Shown: positions 1-5,534 of the stretch, piece after piece
Numbering within the stretch: the stretch's first letter is position 1
Layout of the letters: each line of letters opens with the position of its first letter
From: an uncultured Porphyromonas sp.
GTDB taxonomy: Bacteria; Bacteroidota; Bacteroidia; Bacteroidales; Porphyromonadaceae
Length of the DNA stretch: 5,534 nucleotides
Assembly (NCBI GenBank): GCA_900554935.1
Contig: USJF01000094.1
Coordinates: forward strand, 1-5,534
Reading direction: 5' to 3'
The notes under the pieces: model-generated
Told to the model about the DNA's origin: nothing
Database searches by the model: none
Seen by the model: the letters and a program-made list of their open reading frames with translations, nothing else
Position numbers and translations under genes: made by a program

Positions 1-2
1 AT

Positions 3-1346
3 ATTCAAAAGACTGGACCTCACGGTCTTTGCACAGCATGGTGCGGATCACGTCGCACCCAGTTTTACTTTGATGTTGGGTGGAATAATGGTGGCTTTAG
101 TGGCACTATGGGTGCTATGAACCCTTGGCTACAGACCAAGAAAATCACTATGGATGGAGAGGTAAAAAATGAAGAAGTCTTCTCAATTGCTCAGATTTGT
201 AAGATCTTCACCCTCCAAAAGGCTACAGATATGTTTGGTGCCATCCCCTATTCAAAGGTAGGTAGTGGCTCATTCAATGTCCCATATGACTCTCAAGAAG
301 ATGTCTACAAGTCATTCCTCACTGAATTGTCTGAGGCGGTAGATGTACTCTATGCCGCATCTGGTCGTACACTCGTTGTTAAAGACTATGTGTATGAGGG
401 AAATGCCTCTCAGTGGGCAAAGCTAGGCAACTCTCTCATGCTTCGACTTGCGATGCGTGTACGCTATGCAGCTCCAGAGCTAGCAAAGACCTACGCTCAA
501 AAAGCAGCTACACACCCAGCAGGGCTAATAGAGCAAGTGGCTGACCAAGCACAGATCGATGAAAAGAGTGGAGTAAGGGCCAAGAACTCCCTCTACGTAA
601 TTGCTAATTCCTACGACGACACTCGTCTGGGTGCTACAATGCAGTGCTACTTACGTGGCTACGAGGATCCTAGAGCGGAGAAGTACTTCACTGGGGATCT
701 CTCCATAGCAGTACCACCGGCAATTCCCTCAACAGCAAGGCAATACGATAAGGCAGCAAAGCCTCGAGTTGAAGAGTTTGACCCTTCGGTATGGATGACC
801 GCTGCAGAAGTAGCATTCCTAAAGGCCGAAGCAGCATTAGTCGGATATATTTCTGGAAATGCTGAGCAGTACTATAAGCAGGGTATCCAACTCTCTTTTG
901 CTCAGTGGGGACTAAGTAGTGAAGAAGCAGCAGCATATATGGAGAGCACCAAGCAACCTGCAGCTTTCCAAGACAAGATTAATGCCAACTACAGCCAGTC
1001 TGCCCCCTCTACGATCACTCCAAAATGGGATAATAGTGCCGACGAGGAGGTGAAACTTGAGCGCATCATTACTCAAAAGTATCTAGCGATCTACCCTAAT
1101 GGGCAAGAGGCATGGTCGGAGTGGAGGCGCACTGGCTACCCACGCCTACTAAGACCATTGAGCAACATTTCCAACTTTGGTGTAGTGACTTCTGATGGGC
1201 ACAAGGATGGTGTGCGTCGCTGGCCATACCCACAAAGTGAGCTGACACAAAATAAAGAAAACGTACAGGATGCCATCAATAAGTACCTAGGAGGTAATAA
1301 TATGGCGAATATTAATGTTTGGTGGGATGCTAAGCCCAAAAACTAA
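3..1346 (+). CDS. SusD/RagB-family nutrient-binding outer-membrane lipoprotein, 5'-truncated by the window edge
   Basis: The frame is open from position 3, so 447 residues are visible; the start, signal peptide and lipobox lie upstream. An internal ATG at 108 should not be taken as the start. SusD-like proteins are usually about 500-550 residues, so roughly 60-100 are missing. Family hallmarks, in order: DMFGAIPYS (228-254) followed by the PYDSQEDVYKS stretch; WAKLGNSLMLRLAMRV in the TPR-like helical region (around 414-462); MTAAEVAFLKAEAAL (around 795-839), the classic SusD helix; QKYLAIYPNGQEAW plus RRTGYPR (around 1075-1145); and the C-terminal RRWPYPQSELTQN (around 1218-1256), ending in NVWWDAK. 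SusD proteins lid the TonB-dependent SusC transporter and capture oligosaccharides at the surface. The endoglycosidase downstream suggests an N-glycan oligosaccharide as ligand (inference). The next gene starts 18 nt after the stop. The first ~25 visible residues are less SusD-like than the rest. Confidence 0.93.
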   Translation: MQKTGPHGLCTAWCGSRRTQFYFDVGWNNGGFSGTMGAMNPWLQTKKITMDGEVKNEEVFSIAQICKIFTLQKATDMFGAIPYSKVGSGSFNVPYDSQEDVYKSFLTELSEAVDVLYAASGRTLVVKDYVYEGNASQWAKLGNSLMLRLAMRVRYAAPELAKTYAQKAATHPAGLIEQVADQAQIDEKSGVRAKNSLYVIANSYDDTRLGATMQCYLRGYEDPRAEKYFTGDLSIAVPPAIPSTARQYDKAAKPRVEEFDPSVWMTAAEVAFLKAEAALVGYISGNAEQYYKQGIQLSFAQWGLSSEEAAAYMESTKQPAAFQDKINANYSQSAPSTITPKWDNSADEEVKLERIITQKYLAIYPNGQEAWSEWRRTGYPRLLRPLSNISNFGVVTSDGHKDGVRRWPYPQSELTQNKENVQDAINKYLGGNNMANINVWWDAKPKN

Positions 1347-1364
1347 TTAGATTATATTACTGAT

Positions 1365-2672
1365 ATGAAACATATATTATCTGCTCTATCCTTTATAGCT
1401 ATCCTGCTAGGATTTGCTTCGTGCAATCTTGCCGATGGCGAAGGAATGGGGGTTTATTCAAAAGATGGCTCAGTGATGAATAATGGCATCTATATGAGCC
1501 AGGTAGATGGCAAGGAAGCCGTTGCTGTACTAGTTGAGAAAAATAAAGGAGGTTTCTCTACCTTTACTCCTAGACTAGCCGCACCTATTGATAAGGATGT
1601 CAAGGTAACACTCCGAGTGGATCCAAAAGTGATTGAGGACTACTCTCTAGCCAACAACCTTAAGCTGAAGTCTGTAGATAAGGGCGATGTCCTTTTCATA
1701 GACGCTGAAGGCAAGGAGCATAAAGGCGAAATCACCGTGACTATTCCAGCAGGAAGTATTTCAACTAGTGTTTCGGCTGGTGTTAGAGAACTAGATGTCA
1801 ATAAGTATTCATTTAGTGATAAGTGGGCTTTTGGAGTAAAGATCGCCAAAAGCGATGCTACTGATGTGCCGCTACTATCCAATCAAAATAGCAGTGTCGT
1901 TACTTTCAACCGCTTATTCAAGACCTCAGCATTCCATTGGATCAGTTCAGGTGAGTCCTTTAAGATTCAAATGAATGAGCCTATAGCAGAGGATCTGACT
2001 GAATGGACCTTCCAAATTCAGCTCTACTTCTCTCGTTTAGCTCGTAACGACTGCCATGTAGCAAGTCCTAATCAAACAATCTCCAATATCTATGGCGTGC
2101 CAGCGGGTATGGAGTGGTATACTCGCATTAGCTACTCAGGTGGTATCCAGTTGAAGACAGGTCGAGACGGAGATGATACGTGGACCAATAAGCCCTTGAA
2201 GGATAAGACTTGGATGCAGATTACATGGACCTTCAAACGCACAGGTCTTAACCGTGGTATCACTTCTGTCTATGTAGATGGTGAGCTTCAGAAGTCTTGG
2301 GAGACACAAGACTATATGTGGGCTAAGGGTACTAAGGAAGCTGGTTGGTCAATTGGCGCTTGCCCTTGGGGTAACGACTACATCCGTGAAGCGAAGATGT
2401 GGAATAAAGTATTGACCCCTGCAGAGATGCAAGACAAGCTCTATCTACCAGAAGATCCTAATGATACCAACCTAATATTCTATGTGCCATTTACTAAGGA
2501 GACAATGTCCTTTGACCCAATAGTCATCAAAGAACTTACTGGCAGGGCAACCGTGATTGTACCTAATTCGCTATCGGCTGATATGCAGGACAACATTGTC
2601 TTCCCAAATACTAAGATGGTGATTGAAGAAGAGGACTCAGCAACTGAAGCTGAAGAGCCTCAAAACCCTTAA
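1365..2672 (+). CDS. Surface glycan-binding-type lipoprotein: DUF1735 domain + LamG/concanavalin A-like domain
   Basis: This is a 435-residue protein. Its signal peptide ends in a lipobox (GFAS before Cys20), and acidic residues soon follow (D24, E26), compatible with the Bacteroidota lipoprotein surface-export signal. Residues ~40-170 match the pattern of DUF1735 (BT_3987-like N-terminal, an Ig-like sandwich): a VKVTLRVDP strand, then EITVTIPAGS, then a final strand ending near KIAKSD. Residues ~190-385 look like a LamG/concanavalin A-like jelly roll: EWTFQIQLYFSR, then WMQITWTFKR with SVYVDGELQ, then the closing REAKMWNKVLTPAEMQ signature. No catalytic motif is seen, so a binding role is inferred, probably for glycan or glycoprotein feeding the GH18 enzyme encoded 20 nt downstream. 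The C terminus is an acidic tail rich in E and D (residues ~419-435). The start is the only sensible ATG ahead of the signal peptide; no clear Shine-Dalgarno is present, as is usual in this phylum. Confidence 0.88.
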   Translation: MKHILSALSFIAILLGFASCNLADGEGMGVYSKDGSVMNNGIYMSQVDGKEAVAVLVEKNKGGFSTFTPRLAAPIDKDVKVTLRVDPKVIEDYSLANNLKLKSVDKGDVLFIDAEGKEHKGEITVTIPAGSISTSVSAGVRELDVNKYSFSDKWAFGVKIAKSDATDVPLLSNQNSSVVTFNRLFKTSAFHWISSGESFKIQMNEPIAEDLTEWTFQIQLYFSRLARNDCHVASPNQTISNIYGVPAGMEWYTRISYSGGIQLKTGRDGDDTWTNKPLKDKTWMQITWTFKRTGLNRGITSVYVDGELQKSWETQDYMWAKGTKEAGWSIGACPWGNDYIREAKMWNKVLTPAEMQDKLYLPEDPNDTNLIFYVPFTKETMSFDPIVIKELTGRATVIVPNSLSADMQDNIVFPNTKMVIEEEDSATEAEEPQNP

Positions 2673-2692
2673 GACATAAAGAGCATAGTTGT

Positions 2693-3826
2693 ATGAATAA
2701 TATATTTAGACTTATATCCATCGCATGTGCAGTGGCGTTTCTAGGCGCATGTACCAACATTAAGCCAATAGACGTAGATGACCAAGCACAGAAAGAGCTC
2801 TGGGAACAGAGAGATAAGAAGAAGGCCGAGGCTGAAGCAAAAAAGAAGGCTGAAAACGAGGCCAATGCTAAGAAAATAGCAGAAGAGAATGAGAAAAACA
2901 AGCAGAAGTACTATGCGGCACTAAGGGAGTACAAGAAGAGCGACCACAAGCTTATGTTTGGCTGGTTCGTTAATTGGAATCCTCAAAGCCCTGACCCTGT
3001 ATTTAATCTCGATCTTTTGCCCGATAGCGTAGACTTTATCTCCAATTGGGGTCAGCAATGGGATCTTAATGAGGCCAAAATAGAGCAACTAAAGCATGCC
3101 CACGAACGTGGAATCCGCATGACCATTGGTTGGATCATTGAAAACGTCGGACAAGGTATCAATGCACCAGAGGGTGGATGGCTACAATGGAAAAAGGAGG
3201 ATGGCTCCGTAGATGTCTATAAGGCGATTGATGTATATGTAGCATCACTTTGTGACTCTATCCAAAAGTACAATTACGATGGTATGGATATCGACTACGA
3301 GCCTAGCTTTGCATCACCATGGGGTGGTATGCACTGCGGTAAGTGGAACAAAGACGGAGACGGACTGCTAGCACTCATCTCTTGTGACCAAGCCAGCAAT
3401 AAAGAGAGAGAGAACTACTTCTTTACGGAGCTAAGAAAAGGCTTTGATGAGCTAGAGAAGAAGATGGATAAGAAGCTTATGCTCAACATCAATGGTTCTC
3501 TTCATTGGATTGACCCTCAAGTAGCTCACCTATTTGACTACTTTACAGCTCAAAGTTACAATAACTCAGCTGGCCGTTGGGTCAACTCATTAAGTCGCTT
3601 TGGCTATGGACCTGAAAAGCTATTGGTTACCGAGACTTTCCAAAACAAGGAGGGCAACGCCAATAGTTTTGCAAAGAACTACGCTGTCTACGCCAACGAA
3701 AAAGGAATTGGCGGGATCGGAGCCTTCCACATTAATGAGGACGTAATCTATGGTCCCAATTACAAGAATGTAAAGGAGGCTATTCAGGTAATGACCCCTG
3801 CCAATACATATACCCCAGAAGAGTAA
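2693..3826 (+). CDS. GH18 endo-beta-N-acetylglucosaminidase-type lipoprotein on a charged helical stalk
   Basis: This is a 377-residue protein. A signal peptide ends in LGA before lipid-acceptor Cys20. Residues ~31-83 are very rich in K, E and A and should form a long helix or coiled coil. From ~85 a GH18 barrel begins: KLMFGWFVNW (strand 1), VDFISNWG (strand 2), GIRMTIGWI (strand 3), then DGMDIDYE at 196-203 (nt 3278-3301). This holds D196, D199, D201 and the acid/base E203 of DxxDxDxE. QSY at 287-289 supplies the conserved Tyr expected to steady the oxazolinium intermediate, and GGIGAFHIN fits a late strand. In this family D201 assists the substrate N-acetyl group and E203 donates the proton. 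Cleaving the GlcNAc-GlcNAc core of N-glycans is inferred from the DYEP-type motif and the SusD/DUF1735 neighbours; a chitinase is less likely. Unlike EndoBT-3987, no beta-sandwich domain precedes the barrel. C215 and C231 bracket an NKDGDG loop after strand 4. The next gene lies 29 nt downstream. Confidence 0.9.
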   Translation: MNNIFRLISIACAVAFLGACTNIKPIDVDDQAQKELWEQRDKKKAEAEAKKKAENEANAKKIAEENEKNKQKYYAALREYKKSDHKLMFGWFVNWNPQSPDPVFNLDLLPDSVDFISNWGQQWDLNEAKIEQLKHAHERGIRMTIGWIIENVGQGINAPEGGWLQWKKEDGSVDVYKAIDVYVASLCDSIQKYNYDGMDIDYEPSFASPWGGMHCGKWNKDGDGLLALISCDQASNKERENYFFTELRKGFDELEKKMDKKLMLNINGSLHWIDPQVAHLFDYFTAQSYNNSAGRWVNSLSRFGYGPEKLLVTETFQNKEGNANSFAKNYAVYANEKGIGGIGAFHINEDVIYGPNYKNVKEAIQVMTPANTYTPEE

Positions 3827-3855
3827 GTAGCTAATCAATTGAAGATATATATAAT

Positions 3856-4911
3856 ATGAAGACTAAATATTTTTCGTATGCAACATGGGCTATCTCAGTG
3901 ATTGGGCTAATGGCTTCGTGTCAATCACCAGAACCTGAGATTGTTGAGTCCAACTACGAATATGCCATTGATAAGAAGAAGGTAGAGGTAGATACACCCA
4001 ACCCCTTTCACTTTGATGACACACCGTACGTTTTTATGGCTAAGGAAGATCAAGTAGCCAACTTCTCTATCCTTAAGAAAACGAGTGGAGATATGTCGGT
4101 TGGCGATCCAAAAACAATTGACCTTAAGGTACAATTAACAAGGGCTCTTAGTGAGGATGTGACTCTTACGCTAGATGTAGACACTAAAAAGACTGAGGAG
4201 CTGCTAACCGCCAATCCCATGTATAAGGAGCTGACTAAGGATGCTCTTACTTTTCCACAAGAGATAAAGATCCCAGCAGGTGAGAAATCAGCCAAGGTCT
4301 CTATCACCATTGAGGAAAAAGACTTGGATCGTTATGAGATTGAAACCACCTACGCCTTAGTTCTAGACTTTTCATCGACTTCTAAGGCTCTGAGGTTTGC
4401 AAAGGGTTTCAACCTCATCGAGGTCAAAGCGACAGCTTCAGTAGCTCTTCCACAGGGCAACAATGTAACTGCCGCTGACAATCTACCTGATGGGGTAACC
4501 AAATATCCATCCAGTGACATCACTCCAAAGTCCGACTATCAATCTGGCAGACTCTGGGTAATGTTTGATGGTAGGACTCATTACCGCAGTAACAACTGGT
4601 GGGTACAATCAGGAAGCTCCACTACTTTAGAGCTTAAACTAGCTAGCAGAACAAAGGTTAAAGCCATTGTCGTATGGGGAAATCCATATCACGGGGAAGG
4701 CAACAAGTCCTTGAAGGGAGTAACTGTCCATGCTACCAATAACGGTGGAGCATCTTATGTCACTCAAGGCTCCATCTTAATGGACAAACCAGCTAACCCC
4801 GTGTATATTGTCTTCAACGAAGCAATTGAGGTAGATGCAATCCTATTATCTGACTTCGTCAGTAGAGTTGATTATGCCGATATCGTAGAGATTGAAGTAT
4901 ACACTGAATAA
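3856..4911 (+). CDS. Surface glycan-binding-type lipoprotein: DUF1735 domain + F5/8 type C (discoidin-like) domain
   Basis: This is a 351-residue protein. Its signal peptide ends in LMAS before Cys22, followed by Q-S-P-E-P-E, a plausible surface-export signal. Residues ~55-180 follow the DUF1735 pattern: KTIDLKVQLTRAL, then DVTLTLDVD, then EIKIPAGEKSAKVSITI, then TTYALVLDF. Residues ~205-351 follow a discoidin-like F5/8 type C fold: the LWVMFDGRTHYRSNNWW entry (a domain of this kind typically has an FDG followed by a W-rich strand), LELKLASRTKVKAIVVWG, GVTVHATNNGG, and the closing ADIVEIEVYTE. F5/8 type C domains commonly bind galactose-, GlcNAc- or sialic-acid-bearing glycans, but the ligand cannot be read from sequence. 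No catalytic motif is visible. It is the last gene before the terminator and probably works with the GH18 enzyme just upstream. Apart from the shared N-terminal module it differs from the 1365-2672 protein, so it is not a simple duplicate. Confidence 0.88.
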   Translation: MKTKYFSYATWAISVIGLMASCQSPEPEIVESNYEYAIDKKKVEVDTPNPFHFDDTPYVFMAKEDQVANFSILKKTSGDMSVGDPKTIDLKVQLTRALSEDVTLTLDVDTKKTEELLTANPMYKELTKDALTFPQEIKIPAGEKSAKVSITIEEKDLDRYEIETTYALVLDFSSTSKALRFAKGFNLIEVKATASVALPQGNNVTAADNLPDGVTKYPSSDITPKSDYQSGRLWVMFDGRTHYRSNNWWVQSGSSTTLELKLASRTKVKAIVVWGNPYHGEGNKSLKGVTVHATNNGGASYVTQGSILMDKPANPVYIVFNEAIEVDAILLSDFVSRVDYADIVEIEVYTE

Positions 4912-4924
4912 CTAATAAAAGGGA

Positions 4925-4963
4925 ATAGAGCGGGGTATAGACATACCCCGCTCTATTTTTTTT
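4925..4963 (+). terminator. Strong intrinsic (Rho-independent) terminator closing the operon
   Basis: A perfect 14-bp inverted repeat pairs 4925-4938 (ATAGAGCGGGGTAT) with 4943-4956 (ATACCCCGCTCTAT) around a 4-nt AGAC loop. A4924 and T4957 can extend it by one pair. A run of eight T follows (4956-4963). It starts 13 nt after the stop codon of the 3856-4911 gene. The A-rich stretch on its left (AATAAAA, 4914-4920) might give weak termination in the reverse direction too, but no reverse-strand gene is seen that would need it. Confidence 0.95.
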
Positions 4964-4983
4964 CTACCGGTTGAATTAGCACT

Positions 4984-5367
4984 ATGAAAAGGTTATCATT
5001 TCTTACTGTACTACTCTTTACAATCATTAGTATCTCATGTGCGAGGAACATCGAGACTAATCACGAAGATACCATACTCGGGCAATGGGAGCTGAGAGAA
5101 GTAATTAATGGAGTAAAGTATTATATCTCCTTTAATCCCAATCAAACGATCACCCAAGTGTTCGTGGCACCCGATGGGTACAAGAGAATATACTCTGGAA
5201 GATGGTCCATTGATCGCGACACCTTATTCATGCAGGATTCACGAGGAGATTATAAACTTCTTATTTCCGAAACTTCAGATAGCACCTTGATGCTTATTCG
5301 CCAAGACTCTCTCGCCATAATTTGTGATAGACTTCCAGAGAGCTACACGAATATATTTGAGCCATAG
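4984..5367 (+). CDS. Small lipocalin-like lipoprotein of unknown function
   Basis: This is a 127-residue protein. A hydrophobic signal peptide ends in ISIS before Cys19, so it is a likely lipoprotein. The mature part (~30-110) has the shape of the small lipocalin-like domains common in Bacteroidales: an opening ILGQWELREV (the GxW of the first strand), then KYYISFNPNQTITQVF, then a SGRWSIDRDTLFM strand pair, then YKLLISETSDSTLMLIR. These small beta-barrels or half-barrels are widespread and mostly uncharacterised; no ligand can be named. There is one mature-part Cys besides Cys19 (C114). The start codon is only 20 nt beyond the T-tract of the operon terminator, so the gene is probably either expressed by read-through or from a promoter that overlaps the terminator region. 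No TAnnTTTG box was found there. It may have nothing to do with the PUL. Confidence 0.8.
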   Translation: MKRLSFLTVLLFTIISISCARNIETNHEDTILGQWELREVINGVKYYISFNPNQTITQVFVAPDGYKRIYSGRWSIDRDTLFMQDSRGDYKLLISETSDSTLMLIRQDSLAIICDRLPESYTNIFEP

Positions 5368-5475
5368 AGAGTGTAAAATAGAACCATATTCATCAAATCA
5401 GGTGATTCATCGGCCCTCAATTCCGCAAGGCTTCTTTATGGTAACGATTGGAGATGACCAAAACAAGTGTTTGTC
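5368..5475. other. Intergenic sequence without a recognised gene
   Basis: These 108 nt after the lipocalin-like gene contain no supportable ORF, no U-tract hairpin typical of a terminator, and no TAnnTTTG promoter box on either strand. A short dyad AATCA-GG-TGATT (5396-5407) and a direct TTCATC repeat (5389-5394 and 5406-5411) are present but too weak to call as a site. Confidence 0.6.
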
Positions 5476-5534
5476 GAGTTAGATACCAAAGTATCGGCGA
5501 GTTTGTAACTCAGCGATCGTGGGGTTTGTAACTT
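5476..5534. repeat. Degenerate tandem repeat, 23-nt period, running off the right edge
   Basis: Units start at 5476, 5499 and 5522, exactly 23 nt apart: two full units and 13 nt of a third. Units 1 and 2 agree at 13 of 23 positions (GAGTT at the start and ATCG near the end). Units 2 and 3 agree at 11 of the 13 visible positions (GxGTTTGTAACTx). Small dyads are built in: GATAC-CAAA-GTATC (5482-5495), GAGTT-TGT-AACTC (5499-5511) and the palindrome CGATCG (5514-5519). The units abut without spacers, so this is not a CRISPR array. The 23-nt step is not a multiple of three, which argues against a repeated protein segment. The extent and role beyond the window are unknown. Confidence 0.5.

Larger units (their letters stand above)
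3..4963 (+). other. Inferred operon: distal end of an N-glycan-type polysaccharide utilisation locus
   Basis: Four same-strand genes (SusD-like, DUF1735-LamG, GH18, DUF1735-F5/8C) are separated by gaps of 18, 20 and 29 nt that are too short to suggest separate promoters, and a strong terminator follows the last one. SusC normally sits directly upstream of SusD, so the transcription unit should extend left beyond the window. No promoter for the unit is visible here. No sigma/anti-sigma pair, hybrid two-component sensor or exo-glycosidase lies within the window, so regulation cannot be judged. Confidence 0.75.

Noticed and set aside
688..936. Reverse-strand ORF inside the SusD-like gene (similarly 1136-1339, 1640-1882, 3620-3838, 3925-4134 and 4050-4310)
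   Set aside because: All lie inside, or almost entirely inside, conserved domains of + strand genes, and their products are low-complexity or leucine-rich shadows.
108..1346. ATG at 108 as the true start of the SusD-like gene
   Set aside because: The frame stays open upstream to the window edge, the product from 108 lacks a signal peptide and lipobox, and SusD-like sequence (FDVGWNNG) is already present before it.
2611..2901. 96-codon reverse-strand ORF spanning the gap between the DUF1735-LamG and GH18 genes, with a hydrophobic F/S/A-rich product
   Set aside because: Its hydrophobic look is the mirror of the K/E/A-rich stalk codons on the + strand. It overlaps two well-supported genes and has no family signal.
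2693..3826. Chitinase rather than endo-beta-N-acetylglucosaminidase
   Set aside because: Not excluded outright, but the DYEP form of the motif, the single short barrel without a chitin-binding module and the SusD/DUF1735/F5/8C neighbours favour an N-glycan endoglycosidase.
3843..3855. Alternating AT run just upstream of the 3856 start as an internal promoter
   Set aside because: It lies in a 29-nt gap within an operon, has no TTTG at -33 or TAnnTTTG at -7, and AT-rich leaders before start codons are normal in Bacteroidota.
5396..5407. AATCA-GG-TGATT dyad as an operator or terminator after the lipocalin-like gene
   Set aside because: The stem is only 5 bp with a 2-nt loop, has no T-tract, and has no second copy near a promoter.
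5476..5534. CRISPR array
   Set aside because: The repeat units abut with no unique spacers and are too degenerate, and no cas gene is in view.

Overview
The window looks like a piece of a Bacteroidota (probably Bacteroidales) genome. The clues are a SusD/RagB-family outer-membrane lipoprotein, two surface glycan-binding-type lipoproteins that start with the DUF1735 (BT_3987-like N-terminal) module, five genes with no clear Shine-Dalgarno sequence, and moderate, AT-leaning base composition. The genus cannot be fixed from the sequence; an oral or gut Porphyromonas-like or Bacteroides-like host is a guess.

Layout, all on the + strand. Positions 3-1346: SusD-like lipoprotein, cut at its 5' end by the window edge. 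1365-2672: DUF1735 + LamG/concanavalin-like lipoprotein. 2693-3826: GH18 endo-beta-N-acetylglucosaminidase-type lipoprotein with an intact DxxDxDxE motif. 3856-4911: DUF1735 + F5/8 type C (discoidin-like) lipoprotein. 4925-4963: a strong intrinsic terminator. 4984-5367: a small lipocalin-like lipoprotein. 5368-5534: non-coding sequence ending in a degenerate 23-nt-period repeat that runs off the window. No tRNA, rRNA, CRISPR array or mobile element was seen.

The first four genes are separated by only 18, 20 and 29 nt and are closed by the terminator, so they read as the distal part of one polysaccharide-utilisation-locus (PUL) operon. The SusC partner should lie just upstream, outside the window. 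The inferred job is harvesting N-linked glycans from glycoproteins at the cell surface. The GH18 enzyme would cut the chitobiose core, the two DUF1735 lipoproteins would hold glycan or glycoprotein, and SusD with the unseen SusC would import the released oligosaccharide. This resembles the general design of the Bacteroides thetaiotaomicron BT_3987 locus and the Capnocytophaga canimorsus Gpd complex. No exo-glycosidases (GH92, GH20, sialidase) follow, so trimming enzymes must be encoded elsewhere.

I did not find a clearly new system. The most notable points are the unusual architecture of the GH18 protein (a charged helical stalk in place of a beta-sandwich domain, and a Ca-loop-like insertion next to the active site) and the 23-nt repeat at the right end.
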